A DNA stretch of 64,000 bases from Williamsia sp. DF01-3 (GCF_023051145.1 NZ_JALKFS010000005.1:2497733-2561732), one strand, 5' to 3'; positions 53,972 to 64,000 are shown, counted from the first letter of the stretch. The notes: generated by a model not told the origin, from the letters alone. Numbers and translations: made by a program.

Positions 53972-54772
53972 CTAGTTCATCGGAAGAGGTTGCGCCGCTC
54001 GGGATTCGAGCATCTTCGTCATCGTGTCCGACTCCGATTGCTGGACGTTGACCATCTGCTGGGCGAGTTGCCGGACGAACTCTTCCTGGACGTGATCGCG
54101 CTCGGCCGCGAACTCCATCATCTCGGTCCCGCCCTGATGATGTCGCAACATCAGTTGCAGAAAGAAAGTGTCCAGTTCGGCGCCTTGGAGCGTCCGCAGC
54201 TTTGTCATCTCCGCGGTGGTCGCCATCCCCGGCATCGGGGGTGAACCGGGCGCCCTCGGCCCCATCGACATGCTCGACTCAGTGCTGCCCCCGTGACCGT
54301 GCCCGTCACTGTGACCCTGCATCCAGGCCATCGCCTCGTCGGAATTGTCGAGGGGATAGTCCCAGCGGGTCAGCCACGACTGCATCTGGCCGATCTGGTT
54401 GGTCTGCGAGGTGAGGATGTCGTAGGCGAGCGACTGCACCTGCGGGTCGCTTCCGCCGTACAACTCGATGGTCGCCATCTCCACAGCCTGCTGGTGGTGA
54501 CGGATCATGTCCTGCGCGAAGCCCACCGCAGCCGAGTCCTCGGCGGGCCTGTTGTTGTCGTCGCCTTCGAAGCTGATGCGAAGCAACAGGCCGACGACCA
54601 CACCGAGCAGCAACATCGCGACCGCACCGAGCACCAGCATCGCCGGCAGCTGTCGGCGATGTGCGCCAGAAGCGGAGGTCTGCTCGGCCTCAGCCGCTCC
54701 GGTGCCGGTATCCGACCGGGTCTGAGCCTGTTCGGGGGTGTTCGAGTCGGTGCCGGACTCCGAGTCGTCCAT
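53972..54772 (-). CDS. DUF305 domain protein (membrane-anchored)
   Basis: Encodes 266 residues. After a soluble acidic N-terminus one membrane helix lies at about 41-65, followed by a DUF305 domain with two His-His motifs (MIRHHQQAVEM and MLRHHQGGTEM). These ferritin-like helical proteins are often linked with copper or metal handling, but a function is not settled. Its start overlaps the DUF3105 stop by one base (TGATG), so both are cotranscribed and may act together. Confidence 0.83.
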   Translation of the reverse strand: MDDSESGTDSNTPEQAQTRSDTGTGAAEAEQTSASGAHRRQLPAMLVLGAVAMLLLGVVVGLLLRISFEGDDNNRPAEDSAAVGFAQDMIRHHQQAVEMATIELYGGSDPQVQSLAYDILTSQTNQIGQMQSWLTRWDYPLDNSDEAMAWMQGHSDGHGHGGSTESSMSMGPRAPGSPPMPGMATTAEMTKLRTLQGAELDTFFLQLMLRHHQGGTEMMEFAAERDHVQEEFVRQLAQQMVNVQQSESDTMTKMLESRAAQPLPMN

Positions 54773-55689
54773 CAGCCCGCAGGGGTGGCCGGGACGGGCT
54801 GCGCCGGGGTGGCCGGAGCGGTGGTCATCGGCTGCTCCGGTGCGACCAGTCCCTCCTCGGTGGCGGGGGTGGTGCCGGTGCCGTCCATGGGAATGGCGTC
54901 AGCGGGGATCGGGCCGACGTCGGCCGGGGGCGGGTTGTTCGGATCGAACGCGCCGGGCGTCGCCGCGCAGGAGGCCCCGATCTCGGGATACGCGGTGGCG
55001 TCGGGCTGGCCGGGGTACACGCCGCTGTTCGAGTTCTGGCGCAGGGCCTCGATGAACTGGTCGACGCGTTCGTCGCCTGCGGAGTCGAGCTTGAGCTGAT
55101 GACCCCACGACTGCAGCGAGATCGGCGTGTCCAGGCCCGGGTAGGGCGACATCAGCATGTACGACTCGCCCTCGACCTTGTCCTGCAGGATGTCGAGGTC
55201 GCCGGGAGCGATGGTGTCCGGGTTGTAGGCGATCCAGACCGCGCCGTGCTCGAGCGCGTGGACGGCGTTCTCGGTCCGCAACTGGTTCGGGTAGACGATG
55301 CCGGTACACGCGGCCCAGACCGCGTCGTGAGGTCCGCCGAACGGAGGCGACTGGTCGTAGGCCACGCGCTGCGTCGGCTGCACGTGCTGACCGGCCGGGT
55401 AGTAGATCTTGGTGACGCCGTCGATCTTGTCCGAAGGGTCGGGATTGGACGACGACGGTGTGAACTTCGCGACTTCGCGCTGATCGAGATACTTGGGCAC
55501 CAGGTACGCGGCCAGTCCACCGACGAGCGCGATGATCACCACCACTGCGCCGATGGTCATCCACGGGATCTGCCGTCCGACGCCCCCCGCCTTCACCACG
55601 GGGACCTGCCCGGCCTTTTTCTTGCCGGACTTACCTGCGGTGGACGGTTTCTTGGGAATCTTGTTGCCCTTTTTATCGGCGTCGGCCAT
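54772..55689 (-). CDS. DUF3105 domain protein (membrane-anchored)
   Basis: Encodes 305 residues from ATG at 55689 (AAAGAG upstream). A Lys-rich cytoplasmic N-terminus (about 1-40) leads into one membrane helix at about 45-65. The DUF3105 domain follows, with the HVQPTQRVAYDQSPPFGG segment and HALEHGAVWIAYNP. The C-terminus is Pro/Ala/Thr-rich. DUF3105 and DUF305 genes are commonly adjacent in actinobacteria. Function unknown. Confidence 0.83.
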   Translation of the reverse strand: MADADKKGNKIPKKPSTAGKSGKKKAGQVPVVKAGGVGRQIPWMTIGAVVVIIALVGGLAAYLVPKYLDQREVAKFTPSSSNPDPSDKIDGVTKIYYPAGQHVQPTQRVAYDQSPPFGGPHDAVWAACTGIVYPNQLRTENAVHALEHGAVWIAYNPDTIAPGDLDILQDKVEGESYMLMSPYPGLDTPISLQSWGHQLKLDSAGDERVDQFIEALRQNSNSGVYPGQPDATAYPEIGASCAATPGAFDPNNPPPADVGPIPADAIPMDGTGTTPATEEGLVAPEQPMTTAPATPAQPVPATPAG

Positions 55690-55806
55690 GGATCTCTTTC
55701 GGTGCAAAAACTGGGGTGAGCGAACGAGTGCGTGCCGGCATGTGAACCGGCGACCGACAGTGTACTTGTGTGCGTCGACGGCAATCGCTGTGCAGGGAGA
55801 CGGCGA

Positions 55807-55837
55807 TTGTCAATGATGAGGTGCGGGCCAATAGGAT
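55807..55837 (+). promoter_or_regulatory. Promoter giving a near-leaderless argS transcript
   Basis: TTGTCA (55807-55812) and TAGGAT (55832-55837) are 19 bases apart. The start would be at about 55843-55845, 1-3 bases before the argS GTG (55846). A 7-bp inverted repeat, CAATCGC/GCGATTG (55782-55788 with 55803-55809), abuts the -35 and could bind a regulator. Confidence 0.5.
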
Positions 55838-55845
55838 GGTGCATC

Positions 55846-57498
55846 GTGACCCCCGCCGACCTCGCGGTGCTGCTGCATGCCGCCACCTCAACCGTCCTCA
55901 CCGACCACGGACTCGACCCGTCCGCGCTGCCGGAGAGTGTTGTCGTGGAACGGCCGCGCAATCCCGAGCACGGCGACTACGCCACCAACATCGCGCTGCA
56001 ACTCGGTAAGAAGGTCGGCGTCAACCCGCGTGAGCTGGCCGGATGGCTTGCCGCTGAGCTCTCCAGTCGTCAGGGCATCGCCACCGCCGAGATCGCCGGA
56101 CCCGGGTTCGTGAACATTCGACTCGCCGCCGACGCCCAGAACGTGGTGGTCGCCGGCGTGATCGAACGTGGTGCGGCCTACGGGACCGGGACAACTCTCG
56201 ACGGGCTCCGGGTGAACCTCGAGTTCGTCTCGGCCAACCCGACCGGTCCGATCCACCTCGGCGGCACGCGGTGGGCTGCCGTGGGCGACGCGCTGGGCCG
56301 GGTTCTCTCGGCCGAAGGTGCCGCGGTCACCCGCGAGTACTACTTTAACGACCACGGCGCACAGATCGACCGGTTCGCGCGGTCGCTGGTTGCCGCGGCA
56401 CTCGGTGAACCCACCCCGGAGGACGGGTATGCCGGCGCCTACATCGGTGAGATCGCGGCACAGGTGCTCGACGCCGCGCCCGGCGCTCTGGACCTCCCGG
56501 AGGCAGAGCGGCTCGAGACATTCCGTGCCCGAGGCGTCGACCTCATGTTCGCGCAGATCAAGGCAAACCTGCACGAGTTCGGCACCGACTTCGACGTCTA
56601 TACGCACGAGAACAAGATGTTCGAGAGTGGCCAGGTCGACAAGGCAATCGCCGAACTGAAGGCAAACGGCAACCTCTACGAGAACGACGGCGCCTGGTGG
56701 CTGCGGTCGACCGCGTTCGGTGACGACAAAGACCGCGTGGTCATCAAGAGTGACGGCGAGGCGGCGTACATCGCAGGCGACATCGCGTACTTCAAGGACA
56801 AGCGTGACCGCGGGTTCGATCTCTGTATCTACATGCTCGGCGCCGACCATCACGGTTACGTCGTCCGGCTCAAGGCTGCGGCCGCGGCGCTCGGCGACGA
56901 CCCCGACCGCTTGGAGGTACTGATCGGGCAGATGGTCAATCTCGTCCGCGACGGGCAGCCGGTGCGGATGAGCAAGCGAGCGGGCACGGTCATCACCCTC
57001 GACGATTTGGTGGACGCGGTCGGTGTGGACGCCGCCCGCTACTCACTCATCCGGTCGTCCGTGGACGTGAACATCGACATCGACCTCGACCTCCTCGTCA
57101 GCCAGTCGAACGAAAACCCGGTCTACTACGTGCAATACGCGCACGCCCGCCTCGCGGCGATCGGCCGCAATGCCGAGGCACTGGGTCTCACCGCCTCCAC
57201 CGACCACCTCGAGCTGCTGGTGGATCGGGCCGAGGGCGACCTGATCCGTACGCTGGGAGACTTCCCCGCAGTGGTCGCTGCTGCCGCGCAATTGCGTGAG
57301 CCGCACCGTATCTGCCGGTATCTCGAGGCGCTGGCGAGCACGTATCACAAGTTCTATGACCGGTGCCGGGTCCTGCCTCAGGGCGACGAGGAACCCACCG
57401 ATCTCCACGCCGCACGGTTGGCTCTGTGCGGCGCCACCCAGCAGGTCATCGCCAACGGTTTGGCGATGGTCGGCGTGAGCGCACCGGAGCGAATGTGA
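55846..57498 (+). CDS. argS: Arginyl-tRNA synthetase
   Basis: Encodes 550 residues from GTG at 55846. Catalytic class-I motifs are intact: the HIGH-type HLGG at 137-140 within [10 protein letters not shown], and the KMSKS-type RMSKR (about 370). The N-terminal tRNA-recognition domain and C-terminal DALR anticodon-binding domain are recognisable. It charges tRNA-Arg; a tRNA-Arg(CCG) gene lies 8 kb upstream. The downstream lysA overlaps its stop, forming the argS-lysA-hom-thrC-thrB-rho block known from mycobacteria. Confidence 0.96.
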   Translation: MTPADLAVLLHAATSTVLTDHGLDPSALPESVVVERPRNPEHGDYATNIALQLGKKVGVNPRELAGWLAAELSSRQGIATAEIAGPGFVNIRLAADAQNVVVAGVIERGAAYGTGTTLDGLRVNLEFVSANPTGPIHLGGTRWAAVGDALGRVLSAEGAAVTREYYFNDHGAQIDRFARSLVAAALGEPTPEDGYAGAYIGEIAAQVLDAAPGALDLPEAERLETFRARGVDLMFAQIKANLHEFGTDFDVYTHENKMFESGQVDKAIAELKANGNLYENDGAWWLRSTAFGDDKDRVVIKSDGEAAYIAGDIAYFKDKRDRGFDLCIYMLGADHHGYVVRLKAAAAALGDDPDRLEVLIGQMVNLVRDGQPVRMSKRAGTVITLDDLVDAVGVDAARYSLIRSSVDVNIDIDLDLLVSQSNENPVYYVQYAHARLAAIGRNAEALGLTASTDHLELLVDRAEGDLIRTLGDFPAVVAAAAQLREPHRICRYLEALASTYHKFYDRCRVLPQGDEEPTDLHAARLALCGATQQVIANGLAMVGVSAPERM

Positions 57499-58919
57499 AC
57501 GCACACCCCGCCGGACCACGGCACGCGGAGGTCGTGGCGGCACCGCACCTGGCCGAAAGGCCCAATTCTTCAGAGGAACTCGCGCAGTTGCCGGAGGCGA
57601 TCTACCCGCAGGGCACCGATCGCGACGGGAACGGTGTCGCGCAGATCGGCGGCATCGCGGTCACCGAGCTGGCCGAGAAATACGGCACCCCACTGTTTGT
57701 CATCAACGAAGAGGACTTCCGGGCGCGATGCGCCGAGATGGCCAAGGCGTTCGGATCGGCGCAGCACGTCCACTATGCGTCGAAGGCGTTCCTGTCCACC
57801 GAGGTCGCGCGCTGGGTGCATTCAGAGGGTCTCTCTCTCGATGTGTGTTCGGCCGGCGAGCTGACGGTGGCGTTGCGTGCGGGCTTTCCGGCCGATCGGA
57901 TCGCCCTGCACGGCAACAACAAATCGCCGTACGAGCTCGAACTCGCGGTCACCTCGGGCGTGGAGCACGTGGTGCTCGACTCCATGATCGAGATCGAACG
58001 TCTCGATGAGATCGCCGGCCGACTCGGCGTGGTCCAGGACGTCCTCATCCGGATCACCGTGGGTGTGGAGGCGCACACCCACGAGTTCATCTCCACGGCA
58101 CACGAAGACCAGAAGTTCGGCTTTTCGCTGGCCGGTGGCACGGCGATGGACGCGGTCCGACGTGTCTTCGCCACCGACAACCTGCGACTGGTGGGGCTGC
58201 ACAGCCACATCGGTTCGCAGATCTTCGACGTGGGTGGTTTCGAGCTGGCCGCCCACCGTGTCCTGTCCTTGCTGCGGGACGTGGTCTCGGAGTTCGGTGT
58301 GGACAAGACCGCCCAACTCTCGATCCTGGATCTCGGTGGGGGACTGGGTATCTCATACCTGCCCTCTGACGACCCGCCTCCGGTGCAGGAAGTCGCCGAC
58401 AAACTCGCCGCCATCGTCGAACGTGAATCGGCCGCACTGGGCCTACCCACTCCGACCATCGCGGTGGAACCGGGTCGCGCGATCGCCGGTCCGGCCGGGG
58501 TCACGCTGTACACCGTCGGCACGGTCAAGGACGTCCAGCTCGGGCCGGGCGGAGCTCATCGCCGTTACGTGTCCGTCGACGGTGGTATGAGCGACAACAT
58601 CCGCACCTCGCTGTACCAGGCCGAGTACGACGTCCGGCTGGCGTCGCGGGTCTCCACTGCGCACGCTGTGGTCAGTCGGGTGGTCGGAAAGCACTGCGAG
58701 AGCGGCGACATCGTCATCCGCGACTGCTGGCTTCCCGACGATGTCGGCCCCGGGGACGTGCTGATGGTGGGCGCCACCGGCGCCTACTGCTACTCGATGT
58801 CGAGTCGCTACAACATGGTCACCCGACCCGCCGTGGTCGCCACGCGGGGAGGCGACGCGCGAGTGATCCTGCGTCGTGAAACTGTCGAAGATCTACTGAG
58901 CTTGGAGGTGAACGAGTGA
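57495..58919 (+). CDS. lysA: Diaminopimelate decarboxylase
   Basis: Encodes 474 residues from GTG at 57495 (4-base overlap with argS). The PLP lysine is Lys97 in HYASKAF, the phosphate-binding and substrate motifs GGGLGI and EPGR are intact, and the C-terminal C-x-E specificity region matches LysA. It makes L-lysine from meso-diaminopimelate, the last lysine-pathway step. The next gene overlaps by 4 bases. Confidence 0.96.
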   Translation: MNAHPAGPRHAEVVAAPHLAERPNSSEELAQLPEAIYPQGTDRDGNGVAQIGGIAVTELAEKYGTPLFVINEEDFRARCAEMAKAFGSAQHVHYASKAFLSTEVARWVHSEGLSLDVCSAGELTVALRAGFPADRIALHGNNKSPYELELAVTSGVEHVVLDSMIEIERLDEIAGRLGVVQDVLIRITVGVEAHTHEFISTAHEDQKFGFSLAGGTAMDAVRRVFATDNLRLVGLHSHIGSQIFDVGGFELAAHRVLSLLRDVVSEFGVDKTAQLSILDLGGGLGISYLPSDDPPPVQEVADKLAAIVERESAALGLPTPTIAVEPGRAIAGPAGVTLYTVGTVKDVQLGPGGAHRRYVSVDGGMSDNIRTSLYQAEYDVRLASRVSTAHAVVSRVVGKHCESGDIVIRDCWLPDDVGPGDVLMVGATGAYCYSMSSRYNMVTRPAVVATRGGDARVILRRETVEDLLSLEVNE

Positions 58920-60244
58920 CGGACAGCCGAATCAACGACAACGGGGCCCGCGCCATCGGCGTTGCGGTACTCGGAATGGGAAATGTCGGTACCGAGGTGG
59001 TTCGCATCCTCACCGACAACGCCGCTGATCTGCAGGCACGGGTCGGCGCCCCACTGGAACTGCGCGGTGTCGCCGTCCGGAACCTCGATGTTCCTCGTGA
59101 CGGGGTGGATCCGGCCCTGCTCACCGACAAACCGGAAGACCTCGTTGCCCGCGACGATGTCGACATCGTTGTCGAACTCATCGGCGGCATCGACCCGCCG
59201 CGGATGTTGATCCGCGAATCGCTGCAGAGCGGTAAGTCCGTGGTCACCGCCAACAAGGCGCTGCTCGCCGATTACACCGGCGAACTCGCCACTGCCGCAG
59301 CCGGGGCGAAGGTCGATCTGTATTTCGAGGCGGCCGTGGCCGGCGCCATCCCGGTGATTCGCCCTCTGATGCAGTCGCTCGCGGGTGACACCGTGAACCG
59401 TGTCGCCGGAATCGTCAACGGCACAACCAACTTCATCCTGTCCGCGATGGACGCCGACGGCAGTGACTACGAGGAGACCCTCGCAGAGGCAGGCCGACTC
59501 GGCTACGCCGAGGCCGACCCGACGGCCGATGTCGAGGGCTACGACGCGGCGGCGAAAGCAGCCATCCTGGCGTCGATCTCCTTCCACTCGAGGGTCACCG
59601 CCCTCAATGTCTACCGCGAGGGCATCTCCAAGATCACCGCTGCCGACCTCGTCTCGGCGCAGGCACTCGACTGCACGGTGAAGCTGCTGTCGATTTGCGA
59701 GCGGATCGTCGGTGAGGATGGGCAGCAACGGATTTCGGCCCGCGTGTATCCGGCTCTGGTACCGCTCGAACATCCTCTGGCGGCGGTCAACGGCGCTTTC
59801 AACGCGGTCGTCGTCGAAGCCGAGAACGCCGGCCGGCTGATGTTCTACGGACAGGGTGCCGGTGGCGCACCCACCGCATCGGCGGTGTTGGGAGACCTGG
59901 TGATGGCTGCGCGCAACAAGGTGCACGGTGGTCGTGGCCCACTGGAGTCGACGTACGCGTCGCTGCCGATCGCCCCCATGGGTGACGTGCGGACCCGGTA
60001 CTACGTCTCGATGCGCGTGGCGGACCGCGCCGGGGTGCTCGCAACAGTCGCCGGAGAGTTCTCCTCCCGGGGCATCAGCATCTCGACCGTTCGCCAGGAA
60101 GGCGCCGGTGACGACGCCCGGCTCGTGGTGGTCACCCATCGCGCACCTGATGCGGCATTGTCCGAAACCGTTGCGGCACTGGAGAAGCTGGAGGCCGTCC
60201 TGAGCGTGTCCAGCGTTCTCCGACTGGAGGGAACCAATGAGTGA
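58916..60244 (+). CDS. hom: Homoserine dehydrogenase
   Basis: Encodes 442 residues from GTG at 58916 overlapping lysA by 4 bases. The NAD(P) Rossmann motif LGMGNVGT is at the N-terminus, the catalytic-domain motif [10 protein letters not shown] is intact, and a C-terminal ACT domain (about 360-440) suggests allosteric control, typically by threonine. It reduces aspartate semialdehyde to homoserine. Overlaps thrC by 8 bases. Confidence 0.96.
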   Translation: MTDSRINDNGARAIGVAVLGMGNVGTEVVRILTDNAADLQARVGAPLELRGVAVRNLDVPRDGVDPALLTDKPEDLVARDDVDIVVELIGGIDPPRMLIRESLQSGKSVVTANKALLADYTGELATAAAGAKVDLYFEAAVAGAIPVIRPLMQSLAGDTVNRVAGIVNGTTNFILSAMDADGSDYEETLAEAGRLGYAEADPTADVEGYDAAAKAAILASISFHSRVTALNVYREGISKITAADLVSAQALDCTVKLLSICERIVGEDGQQRISARVYPALVPLEHPLAAVNGAFNAVVVEAENAGRLMFYGQGAGGAPTASAVLGDLVMAARNKVHGGRGPLESTYASLPIAPMGDVRTRYYVSMRVADRAGVLATVAGEFSSRGISISTVRQEGAGDDARLVVVTHRAPDAALSETVAALEKLEAVLSVSSVLRLEGTNE

Positions 60245-61316
60245 GTCTGTCGCCGTGCACCGCGCGTGGCCGGGATTGATCGAGGCGTACCGCGACCGAT
60301 TGCCTGTCAAGGACGATTGGAAGGTGGTCACCCTGCTCGAGGGTGGCACGCCGTTGATCGCCGCACCGCACCTGTCCGAGATCACCGGGTGCGAGGTGTA
60401 CCTCAAGGTGGAGGGGCTCAACCCGACCGGCTCGTTCAAGGACCGCGGGATGACGATGGCTGTGAGCAACGCCGTCAACAACGGGAAGACCGCGGTGCTG
60501 TGCGCGTCCACCGGGAACACCTCGGCCTCGGCCGCCGCGTACGCAACCCGCGCAGGCATCACGTGCGCGGTCCTCATCCCCGAGGGCAAGATCGCAATGG
60601 GCAAACTCGCCCAGGCCGTGATGCACGGCGCGAAGATCATCCAGGTGCAGGGCAACTTCGACGACTGCCTCGAACTGGCTCGCAAGGCCACCGCCGAGTG
60701 GACCGAGATCGAGCTGGTCAATTCGGTGAACCCAGCCCGCATCGAAGGTCAGAAAACCGCCGCCTTCGAGATCATGGATGTGCTCGGCAGGGCCCCTGAT
60801 GTGCATGCGTTGCCGGTGGGGAACGCGGGCAACATCACCGCGTACTGGAAGGGCTACACCGAGTACCACCGCGACGGTGTTGTCGGGTCGACCCCTCGCA
60901 TGCTCGGCGTGCAGGCGGCCGGCGCGGCCCCTTTGGTCACCGGCAAGCCGGTCAAGGATCCCGAGACGATCGCCACCGCCATCCGGATCGGCTCACCCGC
61001 CAGCTGGAACCAGGCAGTGGCCGCCAAGGACGAATCGGGTGGTCAATTCCGGGCTGCCACCGACGAGAAACTCCTCGAGGCCTACCGGCTGATCGCGGGT
61101 CACGAGGGTGTCTTCGTCGAGCCGGCGTCGGCCGCCAGTGTCGCGGGACTTCTTGCTGCCCGTGAAGAGGGCTGGGTGGCTGCCGGCGAGCTCGTCGTCT
61201 GCACGGTCACCGGCAACGGCCTCAAGGATCCCGACACCGCGTTGGCCGGCATCCCGCCGGTGGAGGCCATCCCGGTTGATCCGGTGGCTGTCGCACGCGC
61301 GCTGAATGTGGGCTGA
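60237..61316 (+). CDS. thrC: Threonine synthase
   Basis: Encodes 359 residues. The PLP lysine is Lys68 in [11 protein letters not shown], and the phosphate-binding loop GNAGN is present further on ([14 protein letters not shown]). Length is that of the shorter bacterial form. It converts O-phosphohomoserine to threonine. Part of the argS-to-rho operon. Confidence 0.95.
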   Translation: MSESVAVHRAWPGLIEAYRDRLPVKDDWKVVTLLEGGTPLIAAPHLSEITGCEVYLKVEGLNPTGSFKDRGMTMAVSNAVNNGKTAVLCASTGNTSASAAAYATRAGITCAVLIPEGKIAMGKLAQAVMHGAKIIQVQGNFDDCLELARKATAEWTEIELVNSVNPARIEGQKTAAFEIMDVLGRAPDVHALPVGNAGNITAYWKGYTEYHRDGVVGSTPRMLGVQAAGAAPLVTGKPVKDPETIATAIRIGSPASWNQAVAAKDESGGQFRAATDEKLLEAYRLIAGHEGVFVEPASAASVAGLLAAREEGWVAAGELVVCTVTGNGLKDPDTALAGIPPVEAIPVDPVAVARALNVG

Positions 61317-61328
61317 TGGGAACCGATC

Positions 61329-62366
61329 ATGACGGTGTGGGCAACGCGGACTGATGAATCCTCTGGCGATGACTCGCACGTTGCTGGGCTCCGTCGCGAA
61401 GGTGTGGACGTGAATCCCGTTCTGCCTGCGGGGGTCCAGGCGCAAGCGCGTGTTCCCGCGTCGAGTGCCAATCTGGGCCCCGGGTTCGATTCTCTGGGTA
61501 TCGCTCTGGGCATCTACGACGACATCTCCGTCACCGTCGGTGGCGACGCACTGCGCATCACCGTCAGCGGCGAAGGTGCCGAGGGAGTACCGCTCGACGA
61601 GCGACACCTGGTGGTTCGGGCGATCAATCGGGGGCTGGCGGCGGCCGGCGTCACGGCCCCGGGCCTGGACGTCAAGTGCCGCAACAGCATTCCCCATGCC
61701 CGTGGTTTGGGGTCGTCGGCGTCCGCGGTCGTCGGGGGGCTGGCGGTCGCCGCCGGCCTGGTCCGCGCAGCCGGCCTGGGAACACAACTGTCCACCGAGG
61801 CGTTGATCCAGCTGTCCTCGGAGTTCGAAGGCCATCCGGACAATGCCTCGGCGAGTGTGCTCGGTTCGGCCGTCGTCTCCTGGTCCGAACCCACTGCGGG
61901 TATCCACACCTCGGACGTCGCGGGGGATTCGCCGGCACTCAACTATTTCGCGAGGTCGCTCGAGATGCATCCAGCTATTCGCGCCTACGCCATGATTCCG
62001 CAGGTCGAGTCGTCGACCGCAGTCACCCGTGGGTTGTTGCCGGACGCTGTGTCCAGGGCGGATGCGGTGTTCAATGTCAGCCGCGCGGCCCTGGCCGTGG
62101 TGGCGTTGACGACCGAACCCCAATTGCTGATGGCTGCGACCGAGGATCGACTGCACCAGGACTACCGGGCCCCGGTGATGCCTGCGACGGCCGCACTGGT
62201 GCGATGGTTGCGTGAGCGGCGGGTACCGGCCACCGTGTCGGGCGCCGGGCCCACCGTGCTGGCGCTGACGGCGTCCGAACTACCAACTCAGACTCGCGAC
62301 AAGGCAGCTGAGCTGGGATTTGTTCTGCAGGAAGTAGAGATTGCACCCGGAGTAGTCGTACACTGA
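61329..62366 (+). CDS. thrB: Homoserine kinase
   Basis: Encodes 345 residues from ATG at 61329. GTG at 61410 would give 318 residues, closer to the usual GHMP-kinase ThrB length, and has GAAGG 8 bases upstream, so the true start may be there. GHMP motifs are present: [13 protein letters not shown] near the N-terminus, [12 protein letters not shown], and the C-terminal [10 protein letters not shown]. It phosphorylates homoserine for thrC. Last gene before rho. Confidence 0.93.
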   Translation: MTVWATRTDESSGDDSHVAGLRREGVDVNPVLPAGVQAQARVPASSANLGPGFDSLGIALGIYDDISVTVGGDALRITVSGEGAEGVPLDERHLVVRAINRGLAAAGVTAPGLDVKCRNSIPHARGLGSSASAVVGGLAVAAGLVRAAGLGTQLSTEALIQLSSEFEGHPDNASASVLGSAVVSWSEPTAGIHTSDVAGDSPALNYFARSLEMHPAIRAYAMIPQVESSTAVTRGLLPDAVSRADAVFNVSRAALAVVALTTEPQLLMAATEDRLHQDYRAPVMPATAALVRWLRERRVPATVSGAGPTVLALTASELPTQTRDKAAELGFVLQEVEIAPGVVVH

Positions 62367-62674
62367 CGACGGCGGGTGCAACTTTGATTGATTCGCAGCT
62401 TGTGAACACGCCGCAATCTGTGGGTGTTGCCCGAACTACTGATCCTGGTTAGCATGTACCCGTCCAGCCGCGGATGTTTTCACCCGAGCGTGCTTCTCAT
62501 CGGATGTCAACTCGAATCACAGCCCGCGGGCGCCAGTCCGTGAAATATAAAGCGCGGCAAACGACACACGCCTCATAAGACCGCTGAAAAACTAGCGGCA
62601 CCTCTCACCTGGGCTCCGGGTGCGAGAACTTTGGCCCTCGCGAATCTACCGGCGGGGGAAGGAAAGGATATCCG
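62367..62674 (+). promoter_or_regulatory. rho promoter and leader
   Basis: The only gene-free stretch over 300 bases in the window. TTGCCC (62427-62432) and TAGCAT (62450-62455), 17 bases apart, make a good sigma-A promoter and imply a leader of about 210 nt. Within it a 5-bp stem, CCGCT/AGCGG (62581-62585 with 62594-62598), is followed at once by a possible GCACC/GGTGC stem sharing one base. The region after 62530 is AT-richer. Rho commonly autoregulates through its leader, which this arrangement would fit. The rho ribosome-binding site GAAAGGA is at 62662-62668. Confidence 0.5.
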
Positions 62675-64000
62675 TTGACGGATACGGACCTGATCACTGC
62701 ACCGGGCTCGGAGAACACGCTCGACCTCGGTGGAGTTGACACTCCGAAAGCCGAACGTCGTCGTGGGACCGGGCTCTCGGGAATGGTTCTGACTGAACTT
62801 CGTGGCCTGGCGGGAGAGCTGGGCATCAAGGGCACGTCGGGTATGCGCAAGAGCGACCTGATCGCGGCCATCAAGGAACGCCAGAGCGGCGGGGCGTCGA
62901 GCGCACCTGCCACCAAGAGCAAGGCCGCCTCGAGCAAGGCGCCCGCAGACAAGACCTCGGCAGGACCGGCGCCGTCGGAGGACGCGCCGACTGCCTCTGC
63001 CGAGAAGCCGCAGGTCAAGGCTGCCTCCGCCCCTGCGGAACCCGCCGCCGAAGCAGCGACGAAGACCACCGAAACCACAAAGGTCGAACCCGAGCAGGCG
63101 GCCACCACGGCGCCCGCCGTGGAGAAGGCCGCGCCGAAGACCGACGAGTCTTCCCAGGACGGTGACCAGGCAGACGGCAACGACCAGCGGCGGCAGCGTC
63201 GTCGTGGTCGCGACGGGCAGGCCGCAGGTCGGGACAATCGCGAGGGTCAAGGCCGGGACAACCAGGGCCGTGAGAGCCAGGGCCGGGAAAGCCAGAGCCG
63301 CGAGGGTCAAGGCCGCGACAATCAGATTCGCGAGGGTCAGAGTCGCGACAACCAGGGCCGCGACAACCAGGGCAGCGGCTCGAGCCGCGAGGGCCAGGGC
63401 CGCGACAACCGCAACCGCGACGACCAGGGCAACCGTTCGGAGCAGGGAAACCGCTCCGAGCAGGGCAACAGGAACCGCAACCGCAACGATCAGGGAAGTG
63501 GCCAGAACAGCGGCCCCCGTGACAACCGCGACAACGGGCCCCGTGACGACGACGAGGACGGCGACGGCCGCGGCGGTCGCCGGGGACGCCGTTTCCGTGA
63601 GCGCCGTCGGGGACGTGACCGCGGCGAAGGCGGCGGCGGCGGCAACGAGCGTGAGCCACAGATCTCCGACGACGACGTGTTGCAGCCGGTCGCGGGAATC
63701 CTCGATGTGCTGGACAACTATGCGTTCGTTCGTACGTCGGGCTACCTTGCCGGACCGAACGACGTCTACGTGTCGATGAACCTCATCCGTAAGAACGGGC
63801 TGCGTCGCGGTGACGCGATCACCGGGGCGGTCAAGGTCCCGCGCGATGGTGAGCAGTCGAACCAGCGCCAGAAGTTCAATCCGCTGGTCCGGCTCGATTC
63901 GGTGAACGGCGCTGACGTCGAGACCGCCAAGCGCCGGCCGGAGTTCAACAAGCTGACCCCGCTGTATCCGAATCAGCGTCTTCGCCTGGAGACCACCAGC
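62675..64000 (+). CDS. rho: Transcription termination factor Rho, N-terminal part
   Basis: Starts at TTG 62675 with GAAAGGA 6 bases upstream; the frame is open to the right edge, so 442 residues are visible and the ATPase core lies beyond. Rho_N domain at about 34-68 (ELRGLAGELGIK). Residues 70-330 are a long disordered insert: Ala/Lys/Pro/Ser/Glu-rich first, then Arg/Asp/Asn/Gly/Gln-rich with pentapeptide repeats at 193-232, then an acidic-basic stretch. The cold-shock-like RNA-binding domain starts at about 333 (ILDVLDNYAFVRTSGYL). Rho ends many transcripts by RNA-dependent ATPase activity; actinobacterial forms carry such inserts that add RNA binding. Confidence 0.95.
   Translation, partial: MTDTDLITAPGSENTLDLGGVDTPKAERRRGTGLSGMVLTELRGLAGELGIKGTSGMRKSDLIAAIKERQSGGASSAPATKSKAASSKAPADKTSAGPAPSEDAPTASAEKPQVKAASAPAEPAAEAATKTTETTKVEPEQAATTAPAVEKAAPKTDESSQDGDQADGNDQRRQRRRGRDGQAAGRDNREGQGRDNQGRESQGRESQSREGQGRDNQIREGQSRDNQGRDNQGSGSSREGQGRDNRNRDDQGNRSEQGNRSEQGNRNRNRNDQGSGQNSGPRDNRDNGPRDDDEDGDGRGGRRGRRFRERRRGRDRGEGGGGGNEREPQISDDDVLQPVAGILDVLDNYAFVRTSGYLAGPNDVYVSMNLIRKNGLRRGDAITGAVKVPRDGEQSNQRQKFNPLVRLDSVNGADVETAKRRPEFNKLTPLYPNQRLRLETTS
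63251..63370 (+). repeat. Eight 15-bp tandem repeats in rho (pentapeptide XR[DE][NSG]Q)
   Basis: Residues 193-232 of Rho are eight uninterrupted copies of X-Arg-[Asp/Glu]-[Asn/Ser/Gly]-Gln, encoded by eight diverged 15-bp units (for example GRDNQ, GRESQ, SREGQ). Further looser copies follow up to about residue 270. Confidence 0.85.

Noticed and set aside
1-64000. CRISPR arrays, insertion sequences, integrases, prophage or plasmid origins
   Set aside because: Read for repeat-spacer patterns, transposase or integrase genes and terminal repeats on both strands; none seen. The only tandem repeats are inside the kgd linker and rho.

Overview
The window is high-GC actinobacterial chromosome, tightly packed with frequent 1-11 bp start/stop overlaps. 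Its gene content points to a mycolic-acid-bearing member of the Mycobacteriales, most likely Gordonia or a close relative. The evidence is the trehalose-recycling LpqY-SugABC importer, the fused Kgd 2-oxoglutarate enzyme, a WS/DGAT acyltransferase and a gene order that follows several Mycobacterium tuberculosis blocks. The genus is inferred from gene content and order and was not tested by phylogeny. I saw no phage, insertion sequence, CRISPR array, integrase or plasmid function, so this looks like core chromosome with small lineage-specific insertions.

Layout. (1) 1-3238: sigE (3' part), rseA, htrA, tatB, an envelope-stress block with a sigma-E-like promoter between sigE and rseA. (2) 3255-5936: a DrrAB-type ABC exporter divergent from a TetR gene, with an inverted repeat between them. 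(3) 5957-11880: mrp, a lytic transglycosylase, DUF1003, an MgtE-N/CBS protein, a CitE-like lyase and a YflT-like stress protein. (4) 12057-16557: lpqY-sugA-sugB-sugC, with lpqY frameshifted as sequenced, closed by a strong hairpin. (5) 16605-22288: a ParB-like protein, a phosphoesterase, a SUFU-domain protein, CorA, malic enzyme and a betaine-type binding lipoprotein. (6) 22244-26291: a Baeyer-Villiger monooxygenase/SDR/esterase operon divergent from a TetR gene, with two matching operators. (7) 26350-39015: kgd, a fused ABC exporter, a membrane protein, a glutathionyl-hydroquinone-reductase-type protein, then PadR, an MFS exporter and TetR. (8) 39017-43590: a membrane molybdo-oxidoreductase with an internal Tat motif and two membrane proteins of unknown role, the second frameshifted as sequenced. 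(9) 43721-47662: an SbcD/SbcC-like pair and tRNA-Arg(CCG). (10) 47686-53485: a five-gene lipid operon (esterase, acyltransferase, acyl-CoA ligase, WS/DGAT, hydrolase) behind a KstR-like box. (11) 53644-55689: a small membrane protein, DUF305 and DUF3105. (12) 55846-64000: argS-lysA-hom-thrC-thrB-rho (rho runs off the end).

Functional themes: cell-envelope stress and Tat export (sigE/rseA/htrA/tatB), trehalose recycling linked to mycolate transfer, Mg2+ handling (CorA, an MgtE-N/CBS protein), alcohol/ketone oxidation by the BVMO operon, storage or steroid-linked lipid metabolism, and aspartate-family amino acid synthesis. Several genes (tatB, argS, the BVMO gene and two tetR genes) have a -10 element about 7-13 nt before the start codon, which suggests leaderless or near-leaderless transcripts.

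The only gene-free stretch over 300 bases is the rho leader (62367-62674), described as a feature. No clearly unprecedented system was found. The observations most worth checking are the lpqY frameshift, the dual operators of the BVMO operon, the KstR-like box, the Sec/Tat-type oxidoreductase and the pentapeptide repeats in Rho.
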